Shown here: positions 47,756 through 59,837 of the stretch, one piece after another
Layout: each line of letters opens with the position of its first letter
How positions within the stretch are numbered: position 1 is the stretch's first letter
Source of the DNA: Poronia punctata
Lineage: Eukaryota > Ascomycota > Sordariomycetes > Xylariales > Xylariaceae
Assembly: GCA_022579005.1 (NCBI GenBank)
Contig: MU401593.1
Location: forward strand, 35,125 to 99,124
Length of the DNA: 64,000 bases
Reading direction: 5' to 3'
Made by a program: the position numbers and the translations under genes
Notes under the pieces: generated by a model
Database searches by the model: none
What the model was told of the DNA's origin: nothing
The model's input: only the letters and a program-made list of their open reading frames with translations

Positions 47756-48614
47756 ATGCCCAAATCAAAAAGAGCCAGAGTCGTGCACCAGACGTCGGTG
47801 ACGAAGAAGACGCGCGAGCACAAGGAGAAGCTATTCGACAATATCCGCGACTGCATACCGCAATACCAGCACTGCTTCGTCATCACCGTCGATAACATGC
47901 GCAATACATATCTTAAAGACGTGCGACAGGAATTATCAGATAGCCGGTATGTTTTCATATTTTCCTTTCCTTTTCTTCTTTCCCCCTACCACACACTACA
48001 CAGGCCGTCGCAAATAATCCCAGCTAACGGAAGTGGTTAATTAAAAAAATAAAAGTCTCTTCTTCGGCAAAACAACACTCATGGCCCGCGCCCTAGGCCA
48101 CACAGCCGAAGACAGCTACGCCGAGAACATCTACCAGCTGAACACGTACCTCAAGGGATCCGTCGGCCTCTTATTCACCAACCGCGACCCGTCCGCCATC
48201 CTCTCGTATTTCTCCGAGCTCAGCCAGGTCGACTTCGCCCGCGCCGGCGTCGCCGCCACGCGGGACTTCGTCGTCCCCCGCGGCATCGTCATGTCCACGG
48301 CCGGCGAGGTGCCCGCCGAACACGACGTCCCCATGGGCCACACCATCGAGCCCGAGCTGCGCCGTCTGGGCGTCCCCACGCGCATGATCAAGGGGAAGAT
48401 CGTCCTGGAGGAGGCTCCCGACGCGGCTAGCGAGGAGGAGAAGAAGGGATATGTCGTCTGTCGCGAGGGGGATGTCTTGGATTCGAGACAGACGAGGCTG
48501 TTGAAGCTGTTTAGCGTCTGCATGTCCGAGTTCCGCGTCCGCGTCCTTGCGCACTGGAGTGCGGCGACCACAGAGGTTACAAAGGTGAACGCCGACGGGG
48601 CTATGGAGGAGTAG
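47756..48614 (+). CDS. mrt4: Ribosome assembly factor Mrt4 (P0-like)
   Basis: Two exons (47756-47946 and 48056-48614) give 249 residues. The N-terminus [19 protein letters not shown] and the later [11 protein letters not shown] match Mrt4, a nucleolar paralogue of stalk protein P0. The join [12 protein letters not shown] restores the conserved P0-type segment. No acidic P0 tail (the stalk-binding end) is present, which separates Mrt4 from P0. Mrt4 holds the P0 site on pre-60S particles until exchange in the cytoplasm. The intron uses GTATGT and AAAAG. Confidence 0.93.
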
Positions 48615-49690
48615 AAAAAAACTTGATTTTTTTTTTATATTCTACTGCATTTTGTTGTTCGTTTCTATCATGTCTCCTTTGTATCTGGGTCGATTCTTTG
48701 GTCACCGTTTGTGTGCATCTCATGGCGATACCACTGGTTGCTGGCGTTTGTGGTGGGGAAGAAAAAAAAATATTCATGTTGAAATGATACGGGGCATCAT
48801 GATTAGCAATGAAAACACTATTTGCTCACCTGTCCACAAGCAACCCTAGGCTTCACCTCGCCGACCCCCGAGACAATTGAGATTCAGCTTGTAACTAGTA
48901 TGTCGACTGCTCGCTAACACACTCGACTTAGCAACGACATATTCACATGTGGACGGCGTTATGATAAACCAATTTATATACAACAATATACTTATAAACG
49001 TGAAGAAGCACTGCTTACTACATCCCCGAGGCAACCTGTAGGTGCTAGCAGCTTGTTAGGGATCGATACTCACAAGTATCCGTAATGGAACATAGAAAAC
49101 GAAAAGCCGATAGGCTGGATATCCTCCGGAATACAAGTCCCTCTAGGTCAGTAGGTTCGAAAAACACATTTCTTACCTATGACCTTACCTGTTCTCCCCC
49201 ACCTTAAAAAAACCGCTACCTCACCCTGTCTCGTCTCGATGACCATTGCGCCTTGACTAGAAGGAAGTAGTATTATAATACATGTGACTTGTCGTCATTA
49301 CCTTTCCTGAAACAGGGGTTGATATCAAATTCTCTGCCGCTGGAGGACTTTGATAGGAAAACCCGAAGCATATCGTGGGTTGACCGGAGTTGTAGTATTC
49401 TTGGTTTCTTGGCTTTTGGGAACCCCGGGCCGTCTTTACCTTGAAGACTCTGGATATTATACTGATACAAATGGATTTGGCGTTGCTTTGGCGTACGAAA
49501 ATGCGGATATTTGGACGTATCGATGGGTCGCTTGCTGTTTTTCAATCTTCTTGCTTCGTCTTACCCTTGCTTACCCTTGGTGACAAAAGGTAGGGAGAGA
49601 AGAGTGAAAAAGAGTCGAAATAGCAGGTGCGGAAAACGGGAATATACCCACATACCCACCAAGACAGCGAATGTTGTTCCAAGGGGCCAA
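48615..49690. other. Intergenic between convergent MRT4 and U1-70K
   Basis: No gene is seen. Short open frames show no motifs. Confidence 0.45.
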
Positions 49691-51186
49691 CTAGTAACGG
49701 CGGAGTTTTCGTGGGTCTTCGTAGCCACCACCTTCATAGCCACGCTTCCGGGTGTCGTCGTCTCTGGAGCGGTCGTTGTCGCGGTATTCGCGGCGGTCGC
49801 GGACGGGTTCGAAGTTAGCGCCCGACCGTCTATTGTCTCGATCGTAGCCACGCGCGGGAGGTGCGCCCCCATTTCTGTCATCATATGAGCGGCCGGGGCC
49901 TCGTGTGACATACCCACCTCTGTCACGGTCACGATCACGATCACGGTCACCACGATCACCTCCAAAACGACCGTCAGATCCTGGCCCAGCTGGGGCGTTA
50001 GCTGGGGCATAGCCATTCTGTTGGCCAAAGCCCCGATCGCGGCCACCGCCACCACCACCGAAGCCACCAGAGCGAAAGCTGCCCCGATCCTGACCCCGGA
50101 AACCCCCACGACCTCGGCCTCCCTGAAAGCCTCCGCGGAAATCCCGTCCACCACCAAAGCCGCCGCCGCCGCCGCCGCCGCCACCGAAACCACCAGGACC
50201 AGCAGGTCGGGGCGGGGCAGCCTTGGTATAATTGCGGCCACCCAAGCCGCCACCTAGTCGTCGAGGTTTCCAGCCCTTAACTGTCCGACCTCTCTCAACG
50301 TCTACTTTGATTCGGCGGTCCTTGATCCGAATGCCATCGCAACCATCTAGAGCAGCTAGTCACACATGCGCAGCAACGCGCAGTTGTCAGTAAAGCCCAA
50401 ATAATAATCATACCTTGGAGTTTGCACGGGAGAGGGAATAGGAAAAGAGATAGGCAAGCTTGAGGGCCAAATCTCGCGTGAGGCATGGTATAAAATATAG
50501 ATCCTGTGGATCCGTGTAGGCGGTTTAGAAAAATTGCAAATGGCGGTATTACCTCTCATGTCTTTTTCACGCTCGAAAACGACAAACGCGTATCCTCGAT
50601 GCGGCTTCTTCTTCTTGTTGGGACGCTCGTGGGCATGGTTGTCTGTTATTATGCGGATCTGACGAGACTGTTAGTATAGATACTTCCCACCTGATTATGA
50701 AGATAGGACTTACCCGTTCGATTGGCCCAAAACGCCCAAACTCCTTTTCAAGATCGCTTTCATTTGCGTCGTAGCTAAGTCGCGCCACTATCAACGTTTT
50801 AAACGGATCACCACGGATATTGGCATCCTCGCTTGGGTTATCTATCATCCGCCAGGTATTAGCATACTCCAAGTCGTCCATCGCAAGATGAAACACGCCA
50901 GAAAAGTTGGCAGGGAAGGCTTACAGAGCTTAGGGCCTTCTTTCAACAGTCTTTCCTGTTTTTCCATCTTCTCCAGCTTCTTGCGATCGCGCGCTTGCAG
51001 CCAACTCTCCGTCGGAACGTATCCATCTTTATCCTTATAAGCCGCGAGTTCGGCAAGGTATTGACCCGTGCCAGTGATGGGAGCGCTCTTTCGTTCCTCT
51101 GGAGCATGGTCGGGCGCAGGCAGCCATCGTAAGGGGGGTCGTGGCGCAAAGAGCGCCAAAAGGTTGGGAGGTAATTTATCCGTCAT
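49691..51186 (-). CDS. snp1: U1 small nuclear ribonucleoprotein 70 kDa (U1-70K)
   Basis: Four exons on the minus strand (51186-50925, 50841-50714, 50658-50553, 50355-49691) give 386 residues. The N-terminus [19 protein letters not shown] is the U1-70K signature that reaches the Sm core and U1C. The RRM has RNP2 LIVARL at about 104-109 and RNP1 RGYAFVVF at 151-158, followed by [22 protein letters not shown]. The tail is Gly-rich then Arg/Asp-rich (RDRDRDRD). The protein binds U1 stem-loop I and recruits U1 to 5' splice sites. The last intron is long (197 nt) compared with 83 and 55 nt for the others, and contains a cassette-like segment described separately. Confidence 0.93.
50414..50503 (-). 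other. Candidate in-frame cassette exon in the U1-70K long intron
   Basis: Inside the 197-nt last intron, a 90-nt segment is bounded by a CCACAG acceptor at its left (minus-strand 5') side and an AAG|GTATGA donor. It would split the intron into 49 and 58 nt, each with its own branch-site-like element (TTCTAAAC and TACTGAC). Read in phase it has no stop and adds 30 mostly hydrophobic residues after R165, inside the second helix of the RRM. Whether it is ever spliced in cannot be told from sequence. Confidence 0.4.
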
Positions 51187-51654
51187 GATCTAATCCTATC
51201 AATGCAGACTTAATTACGCGAGGTCAGAGTATCTCGGAGGTGGGTTCCAGTTAATATGATTACTCGCATGCCATGAAATGCACTGGGACAGACCCGAGGG
51301 ACAAAAGGGCGATGGTTTCTCTGTGACAAAAGACTGGAATGTGTCGCGTTGTAGAAGCCTAGGAATTGTTTTGCTACCTCTTGTCATTTGATATGTACCC
51401 TCCTGAACAAGCAAAGCGCGGGTGCTTTTAGCCGAGGATTATCAGTCCTTCTAATTGCATGCACAGCCCGGGATTGAGCCTGTTAGACGCATTTCCTACA
51501 CGGTTAGCTGAATATCCTGGACGCCATTTGCAATCCGTAGCAGCGCGACTCTAGCGCATCGAGTCCCCTGGGCAGATATGAAGTTCCGATGCAGGCTCAA
51601 TAAAATTTCTTGATAGACGACATCTGTCACCACCAGATCTAGCGAGTCCAAACA
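51187..51654. other. Divergent promoter region of U1-70K and mL43
   Basis: A spacer of 468 bases lies between two start codons. No gene or clear motif is seen. Confidence 0.45.
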
Positions 51655-52183
51655 ATGACACTCAGGGCAATAGAAAAAGTAACCGTCGGCCAGGTAAGCT
51701 TTCTTTGGCCCTGCAATAACTCGGCTCTAAATCACTAATGTCAGTTGGCTAGAATGGCGTCGGCGCCTTCATCCTGCAATGCAGGAAGATGGACATTCAT
51801 TATTGCGATTACTCCGGAAGCTCGAGAGGGATGAAGTAAGAATCTTCTGTACGAGAACTACGATCCTTCAACCGCTGACGAAGAAAACCAGCGCTTTCAT
51901 CAAGTCACAGTTGGCCAAATTCGCCGCCAAACACCCCCAGATAGAATTCGCAGTATCACCACGACCGAGGAAACACCCCGTCCTAATCGGCCACTACATC
52001 AATGGAAAGCAAAAGTCTATCTGTGTAAAGAACATGGACTCGTTACAGATCCTGAAAAAGGTGGAATTGCTCCGTGACGCCAGCGGAGAGAAGATCAAGA
52101 AGGTCAACAAGCCGATTACGAGTGTCAACGAAAGCGTGCGCGGCGTCTGGAGTCCTTACCACGGAACTGGCATGGCCGTATAA
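51655..52183 (+). CDS. mrpl51: Mitochondrial large-subunit ribosomal protein mL43 (Mrpl51 family)
   Basis: Three exons (51655-51693, 51753-51835, 51892-52183) give 137 residues. The joined sequence carries NGVGAFILQCRKM, YCDYSGSSRGMN, AFIKSQLAKFA, EFAVSPRPRKHPVLIGHYING and VNESVRGVWSPYHG, all typical of mL43. The third exon begins at 51892: only this acceptor (CCAG) turns GM-K into GM-N and keeps frame; the intron is 56 nt with a GCTGACG branch site. The protein belongs to the mitochondrial 54S subunit and has a thioredoxin-like fold. Confidence 0.93.
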
Positions 52184-52492
52184 TGCCCTGTCGTTTTTGG
52201 AAGATGAATTACGGTGTACGACTACGTGTTGGGTGTCACAGGCCGAAATAATCCAACTGTATAATAAGAGGCGGACATGTATAGTACTGCCATTTGTGAG
52301 CCCCTGAAATCAGGGCGGTGGAATCCAGGAACGAATCACGCTTGTTTGTGCAGCGGTCCGGAAAATCACAGCAACAAGCTCCAAGCCCTGACAGGAAGAC
52401 GGGGGATTACGGATAATATGTTTTCATTTGGTTGCTAGGGTTGGCCATGGTGCTACTACTCTATCTCTCCCTTCCGAGACACACTTGCCTCC
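52184..52492. other. Spacer between convergent mL43 and TPI genes
   Basis: Nothing coding is visible in these 309 bases. Confidence 0.45.
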
Positions 52493-53474
52493 TCACAACT
52501 TGGAGTTGATGATATCGACGACTGGATTCAATATTAGCATTAAGAAACATCGAGCGTATTGATAATAAAACAAAATAAACCGGAATTACTCACAAGCAGG
52601 CTTCAAACTGGCACCGCCAACCAGGAAGCCGTCAATATCCTTTTGCTTGCTCAGATCTTTGCAGTTCTTCTCGCTAACGCTACCTCCGTAGAGAATCCGA
52701 GTCTCGTCGGCAACGGACTGGCTGACGTTCTTGGCCAACCACTCGCGGATAGAGGCGTGGACTTCCTGTGCCTGCTCAGTGCTGGCAACCTTGCCGGTGC
52801 CAATGGCCCAGATGGGCTCGTACGCAACGACGATCTTGCTCCAGTCGGAGATCTTGGCCTTTAGAGCCTCGAGCTGGCCGGCAATGACCTCGAGGGTCTT
52901 GCCAGACTCGCGCTGTTCTAGGCTCTCGCCGCAGCACCATATGACGCTGATTCCGTTCTCGGTAGCATACTTGGTCTTGGAGGCGACGACCTCGTCGCTC
53001 TCGCCGAGGATGGTTCGTCGCTCGGAGTGGCCCAGGATTGTCCAGTCGATACCGCTGTCCTTCAGGTGCTGGACAGAGATCTCGCCGGTGAAGGCACCAT
53101 TGGGCTTGTCAAAGACATTCTGGGAGGCGACGCCAATCTCCTTCCGTACGCGTTCACGTACGAGGAGTAGGTAAAGGGCAGGCGGAGCAATGACGGTCTC
53201 TTATGGAATCGAAGTAACATTAGCCGGCCATGTTTCAGTCAAGCGGCCTAAGCTAGGATGTCTTACCCGTATTAGGGTCAAGCTGTGCTTTGTTCAAGTT
53301 GTCGACAATTTCATTGATGGACGAGATGCTCCCGTTCCTAATAGAATACAATGTATTTAGCAAGCTTCTGCCCGTGCTTCCTGTTTCGGACTTGATAGAA
53401 GACGAAGAGGGGAAAGCAGCACATGTCTGGACTCACATCTTGAAGTTGCCGCCAACAAAGAACTTGCGTGCCAT
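52493..53474 (-). CDS. tpi1: Triosephosphate isomerase
   Basis: Four exons on the minus strand (53474-53437, 53337-53267, 53199-52594, 52521-52493) give 247 residues, the usual size. The glycolytic enzyme interconverts dihydroxyacetone phosphate and glyceraldehyde 3-phosphate in the cytosol. Catalytic residues are all present: N10 and K12 in GGNFKMNG, H94 in TILGHSERR and E164 in VAYEPIWAIGTG, which continues into the flexible loop. The phosphate-binding YGGSV motif follows. The first intron splits the Met codon of NFKM, and the last exon is only 29 nt (VDIINSKL and stop). Confidence 0.96.
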
Positions 53475-54815
53475 TTTGGAAGTTGATATATGTTAATGCT
53501 GTAAGTGTTTAAGGGGATGTATAATCGGTCGACTTGTGTTCTATTAGCTTCTAGGGTATCAGTTGAAATGAGGAAGTAGCAGGGAGAGTTATTCTGAAAG
53601 ATCACGAAAACTAGGTAGCTCTTTAGTTCGGAGCTTCAGGCTTGGAAGGTCAAGGTATTCGCCAGAATTCGGGATGACGCTACCTACTCGAGGGAATAGA
53701 TGGCGGGGTCCGGTACCTGAGCCGACTTTTGAGCTCATAACCCCACCAAAAAGTCGCGCGTCCGTTTGCGCGATAAAGAGACGCCCCGGATTTCTGCACT
53801 GTCATTATAAGGTCTTGACAATCCCCAGAGAAGCCAGAGCAGGACTAGAGGCCACCTGGACCAATCCTAATGTCCCCTCTAGGATGACAAGCTGGAGTGG
53901 CTGGCTAATATCGACGGTCTTGGTACTAAAGGGCCCCATTTCCAACTCCCCATCAAGACCCCATCCTGCTTTTTCTACTCCATAACCTGACAACACTTAT
54001 GACGCCGGACGAACTTCTTAAGGAAAGACTCAACCAACATTGTGAGAATAAAGTCTTGAAATTGTGTAGGACCGCTTTTTTGACGATTGCCGAGCCTGCG
54101 TCCTGCTGAAATAGGTCAGAGAGCCTTTTCTCTCTCTCTTTTCTGTGGAGATGGACTGCTGAATTCAGTTCCGTAATCATTCCCACGTCGGCCTATCAAT
54201 ATTAAAGTCCATGGCCTGCACCGACATTACTAGGCATAGATAAAAGTTGCCATCCTTTAGGCACTTTGAAGGCCCCGAAAAAGCCCTCGCATCACACAAG
54301 TCAATGAGTTAGTAGCTGTCGTCTGTGGACACGTAATCCATATGGCGTTTTGGTTATAGTCTATAGATATACAGGCTTAGACCCTCGGTGAAAGAATGGC
54401 GGAAAGAGAACAAGACACTGTCGACACATTTAACAGTAGCTTTACCAATGGATGGCTCTTCTGCTACCGCCCCTTTCTCCAGTCCTTCGCTTGTTGATCG
54501 CTGGTCAAATGATCCGCGCAACCCTTCAAATAATAACTGGACGTTTGCGCGTCTTAGGGCAATAAGTCGACCACCACAAAACATAATATTCCCAATATGA
54601 CAGCGAAAGTTTAAACTAGAAACCATACGGTAGGATTCGTTTACATACCTTGTGTACCGATGGATCAGTCGTACTTGCCACAGCAGCTTATCAACAGCTT
54701 CACATGTTAACGTCATAGTGACTCCAACTGGCGGCAAAAAGTAGCTGATAGGTCAAAAAGTCCATATCGGTCTCTTATGGGAATCTTTATTTGATATTTG
54801 ATCGCGGACGAGAAT
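53475..54815. other. Divergent promoter region, TPI and hydrolase
   Basis: This spacer is 1.3 kb. A pyrimidine-rich 5' side is expected for a strongly expressed glycolytic gene. No coding region is supported; the open frames within it lack motifs. Confidence 0.45.
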
Positions 54816-56167
54816 ATGGAGAACCCCAATGCTCTTCACGATAGCTATATAGCAAAAAATGGTCCCAAGGACGTCCCGGACAAAGTGGTGATGGAAGAAA
54901 CGGACGCAAAGCCGAGCGCGGCCAAGGATCCCGGTCACCCATATGCACAGACGCGGCATATCTCTTTCTCGTTCTTCGATCAGCGCAAATCAAACGCCCC
55001 CTTCGGTTATGAGCACTACGTGTCATTGCCACCGGCCTACGAGACGGAGGAACAGCAGAAGCCGTGGCCCCTGATCCTCTTCCTGCACGGAGCGGGAGAG
55101 TCGCAGCGTGGCCGGAACGAATCGTATCTGTCGATCCGCCATGGCATCCCGAAGGTCATATTATGCTATGATAAGATGAAGTCGAATCAGAGCCAAACCC
55201 AGAACTCGGACCCGGATTCAGAGCAGGAGTTGTACCGCCCCGACAAGCCCAGTATCTCAATCCCACGTGCCGAGCGCCTCCGCAAGGTTAAGGGGACCAC
55301 CGGAGAGCCCGGAGACAAATCTGGGGACCCGGTGCTTCCTGAGACCTGCGAGCTCCTGGCGGAAAACTTCATCACTGTCACCCCGTCCCTAAATATGGAG
55401 TACGGATACGGCTGGAATGCGTCGATCCTCTCGGCATTGCTGGATGAAATCGTCGACCGATACCGCGTCGATCTGGATCGCATTCACGTCACGGGGTTCA
55501 GCATGGGCGGTTATGGTACTGTGAGTTGATTTCAATCCCTTGCCGTTCATTCCGCTCCCTTCTGTCTCGACATTTCCAAGTCATCGAGCGCTGGGTAGAT
55601 GAAGGGGTGGTGGGGGTCACAGTTTCCGGGTTGAAAAGTGCTACATGCTCCTGACATGGCAACCATTGACCTGGCATGTTACAGTGGGATCTCGCGATGC
55701 ACTCACCACATCGTTTCGCCAGCATCATGCCAATCTGCGGCGGCGGCGATCCCTTGCGGGTCAGCCATATCAAACACATTCCACATTGGTAAGTCTGATT
55801 TCGGATGGATTCATAGCGACCACGTCGCACTTTCCGGGCTTTCTTCCTTACAGTAAACCGGAAAGCTTCGCTGTCTTTTCTTCTCTATTACTCACTCGGG
55901 TCTTCTCTTCGTTGTCGTCGTTGTAGGGTCCATCATGGCGACTTGGACGACACCATCCCGCTTAAGGCATCAAAGCAAATGGTGGAAGCCTTGGAAAGAG
56001 CCGGCGCGGATAACGTACAGTTCACCCGCTACCCTGACCTGTCGCATGACAGCTGGACTGCTGCATACGGAAACCCAGTGGTGTATAAGTGGATGTTATA
56101 CACCAGACGGCATGTGAAGGGCGATGAGCACGTTGTCCCTGAAGGGAATAAGGTCACCGTCGGTTAA
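54816..56167 (+). CDS. Alpha/beta hydrolase, predicted carboxylesterase
   Basis: Three exons (54816-55520, 55685-55788, 55927-56167) give 349 residues. The core has LILFLHGAGESQRG for the oxyanion strand, the nucleophile elbow GFSMGG with S229, VHHGDLDDTIP with D277/D278, and H310 in LSHDSW, so a full Ser-Asp-His triad is present. No signal peptide is visible, so it is probably cytosolic. The family resembles the phospholipase/carboxylesterase and PHB-depolymerase-like esterases; the substrate is unknown. A polar insertion at about residues 125-180 (NSDPDSEQELYRPDKPS...) between the core strands is unusual and probably a surface loop. The two introns are 164 and 138 nt, longer than the local average. 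Confidence 0.9.
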
Positions 56168-57071
56168 AGTCTGAATTAGTGACGAATCATGCGTGAGGTG
56201 GGTTTCTAATGTCAGAGGAACAGGCCCAATCAGCCCTTGCGATAGTTATTCGTAGCATGGTTGAAAGGATCAACTTGGGAAGTTGCGAGTTGGGGCGGAT
56301 CCCGTCGTTCGTTGGGCACCAATACAGCACACTTTGGTTGTGTGGGGAAAGTGAGAGACTGAGAGTGAGGCGCGATATAGGCTACTACTACTAGGTACTT
56401 ACCTACTGTACCTGCAACAACCTTTACCTGTACAACTTCCTAATGCAAGCACTTAAGCAGTGCCTGGTGTACTAGTACGATCCGAAGTGGATTATGATAG
56501 GTAGAGTCGACCAGACCAGCCTTGAATATTCGGCCAGGGGGTCGAAGAGCCGCGCTGAAACGGAAACAGGACTCGGCAATGCCATTGCTGTCAATGTCAA
56601 TACATTTCATTGCTTCATGGTAAGTAGGTAGGTAGGATACATGCCTCATAAGTTGAAGCTCCTTTGAAATCAAAAAGCCCGGTTACATACAATGTCGTGT
56701 TCGCTTTGAAAAGCCTTGCCGTAAAATAAATATGATACAAGTGAAAAAAGGTAGGTAGTCGAATGGGTTTATACAGAGAAAGGAAAGAAAAGGAAAGATG
56801 GTGAAAAAAGACAAAAGAGAATACCTAGGTACGTAAGTAAGAAAAACAGTAGATAACCCATAAGACTCCAATACAAGCGTAAACAAACCCATAAGATAAA
56901 GTAGGTATGTAGGTATCATATCGCCAAAAAAAAAAAGAAAAAGAAAAAAGGCACATTCCTCCCAATGAAACTAAAACTCCCATCATCATCATCATCATCA
57001 TCAAAAGAAGTATGTATCCCGCCAACCAACCTCCCAAAAACGCCCAAATGAGAACCTCATTCAATCATCAT
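56168..57071. other. Intergenic
   Basis: No gene is supported. GTAGGTAGGTAGG at 56624-56636 and ATCATC repeats near 56983-57002 are the only structure. Confidence 0.45.
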
Positions 57072-57587
57072 TTATCCCCCTTCAGCATCAGCAGCAGGAG
57101 GAGGAGGTTCCGCTCCTCCTTCTCCTCCACCTTCCCCACCACCAGCAGTCTTTGAACTAGAACTCGATTTCCTCCGACTACTGCTCCGTCTCCGTCTACG
57201 CTGCTTATGTTTCCGTAGGGAACGTCCGTATATGGCGAAGAAGACGCCGACGCCGATGACGAAGACGGTCAGGAGGACGCCTACTACGATTCCTGTTGTT
57301 GTGTTTGGGCTTGGGCTTGGATTGTCGGTGGAACGGCGTTTGTTATTGGTGGTGGTGGCGGGAGCGGGTGGGGGGGATTGTTGTTGTTGTTCTTCGGGAA
57401 GGAGGTAGAGGTAGGATGATGTTAACCATAAGAGTATATATTGGTTTATCACAGTCCAAATCTTGTTGAAGTTGTTGTTGGGATTATAATGTTGTTGTTG
57501 TTGTTGAGAAATGGTGAGAATCTGAACCCGTACCGGCTCCTCCGGGCCCCGGAGGAGGAGGCCGGGATGGATCTGGGGTATATACAT
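57072..57587 (-). CDS. Small single-pass membrane protein, unrecognised
   Basis: A single frame of 171 codons on the minus strand with ATG at 57587. It contains a Gln run, a first weakly hydrophobic segment (YILLWLTSSYLYLL), a Pro/Ser/Thr linker, then a clear membrane span (TGIVVGVLLTVFVIGVGVFF). A strongly basic Arg/Ser stretch and a Gly/Glu/Pro-rich tail follow. This layout is common among short fungal proteins with extracellular heads and cytosolic basic tails. The first 60 residues could belong to a spurious extension or to an additional exon, since they contain poly-Gln and Asn-rich tracts. The function is unknown. Confidence 0.5.
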   Translation of the reverse strand: MYIPQIHPGLLLRGPEEPVRVQILTISQQQQQHYNPNNNFNKIWTVINQYILLWLTSSYLYLLPEEQQQQSPPPAPATTTNNKRRSTDNPSPSPNTTTGIVVGVLLTVFVIGVGVFFAIYGRSLRKHKQRRRRRSSSRRKSSSSSKTAGGGEGGGEGGAEPPPPAADAEGG

Positions 57588-59837
57588 CCACGGCGGTTTT
57601 CCTTTGTTCGGTGTTTATGTGATTTTGATTGGTTTTCTCCTTATTTATGAAAGGGGTAGAGATGTTATGTTGAAGGAATCGTGGATGTACATTAGATATG
57701 TAGGTAGGTAGGTACCTAGGAAGTAAATGCACAAGTAGTATGGAAAAGAACGGGTTTAAGGATTCATAATAAAGTAGGTATAAAAGGGAGGAAAGAGAAA
57801 GTTGTTGTTAAACTGTGACAGCGTAGACAATGTTTAAGAACTATGTCAGGGTCGCTTTTTTCATCAGATCAGTTCTAGTAAGTAGGCAGCTAGCCAGCCG
57901 TCACTCGTGTTTTGTTTTTTCTTTTCGACTCGTCGCGTATATAAGTGCTTTTGTGCACATTTCACCCTCTTCTCTCTGCCTCGTCGCGGCTATAAAGAAT
58001 GCATGCGCGGTGCGAAAACCAGTCGCTTTTGATGGCCTGGGCCAGATAGGGGATGGATATGTATGTATGTAGGTATGTATGACCGACCCATGGGGAAACT
58101 ACTGCAACATGCAACGATTTTCTTGGGCCGTATAGACAAGAGAAAGAAGTATGTAACCTACATTACATACATCCGTAACTAACCTTTCGTGGGGTAAGTA
58201 TGTATCAAGTCGCAATGGAAAATGTGATTTAGAAACGTCATTTGTTCACATTGTTCCCCCTTATCTGCTGTTAAACTCGGACGACCAACGGGACGAGACG
58301 GTCTAATAGATGCAATGCACGTTGAATGAATGGAAAAAAAGGGACCCCCCCCCATCATCCATGCATAATTGACGGGTCTTCCTTCATTCGTCCGGGCTCG
58401 ACTTTTTTGATTGGTTATCTTCTTAACCTAGTAATCGTGGCATCTTACGTTACAAGGGAAGCGAATGAAAAATGACAAGAATTCCCACCATTGCGAAACG
58501 GCGATGGGGAAAGAAAGAGCACTTTGTATTGCGCAAGGGGTAATTACGGATCATGCCATTTCGAATGGTAACACAACAACAAAAAAAGATCTACGGTTCT
58601 TATCCCGTAAAATGATCAAGGCTGGATTCCCTACCAAAGTTTTGATAGAAGTGTAAGTGTTTTTTTTTTGCGGTCTTGTGACCTGCCCGGAACCGGGAAA
58701 GTCCATTGCCAGTTATTCCGGGGAGGCCGTAGGTGGGACGGGAGTAAGTAAAGTATGTAGCGGGGCTATCCTACATAGCCTATCAAAGGCCAATCGCACA
58801 ACCAAAAAAAAAAAAAAAGATTCAAAGCCGACGAATCTTTTGAATCCTTATCGGTGCCTTAAAACTGAGGAAAAGACAAAAGTAAGGCCTGACTGGTACG
58901 TCGCGCCGGGTTACTCGATTTGTATTGGTGTCTTCTTTTCCCCCTGTCTGTCTGTCTGTAGGTCGAGACAGACGTCCGGGCCCGTTTCCGGTGACCCTTG
59001 TTCCGATAATACGGATGACCAAAGCTAGTACCTAGTGGTCACTGACTGACTGATCATCTGCGTGGTTAGTATTACTGAATAATGTCATATCTAGCCTGAC
59101 AAGAAGAAGATCAAGTCGAGTAAAAAAAAAAAGGATTGAAACAGTTCCTAAGGTAGCTCAGCTCATAGGTACTTAATTCGCAGACCATTGCCCCTTCCTT
59201 ACACACCGGTCAAGTAGGAAGAATGGGTAACCTCCATTTCGTGACACATGTCACATGGCAAGCGGGGCCGCTGTCAGAAGCTGAAGACGTAGGTATGATG
59301 GGAAGGAACAGTTGGATTTATTTCCACGCGACCTCGAAAGTTGACAGCTAACCAATGGCTGGCTGAACACGCCACAAACGGCGGAAAGGGAACAATGGAA
59401 TGAATCTCACAGGGGGGGGGGGGGTAACTTATTACGTACGGCCCAATATCTACGAGTAGTTGAGTAAAAGAATTGGGTTCTTCTCTTCTGACTCTGCTTA
59501 CGTAAGTACCTAGGTATATCGAGGACACGTGCTGCTTGGTAAGGTAGTGTGAGTGAAGATGGAAGGGGGTTACATACACTTGTCGCTACTACTATATTTA
59601 GACTCGATGTACGATAGGTAGCCCACAATCAAAACACTGTTGTATATATTATCCGTCTATGTCTCTGATCATCTTAATATTCAGTTCAATCACCACGGTC
59701 TTTATTTGAAGAGAGTGTTTCCACAAAAGCATTTATTGTCTGTCCAGTAGTTACTAACATACTTCGTACTCGGGGGTATTGAGACAAGCCTACAACTATA
59801 CCTAGCTACGCAGCATCATAATCATGATTCATCACCA
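57588..59837. other. Gene-poor intergenic region
   Basis: No gene is supported. It includes a G run of about 13 (59412-59425), several A runs and recurring GTAGGTA motifs. Confidence 0.45.
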
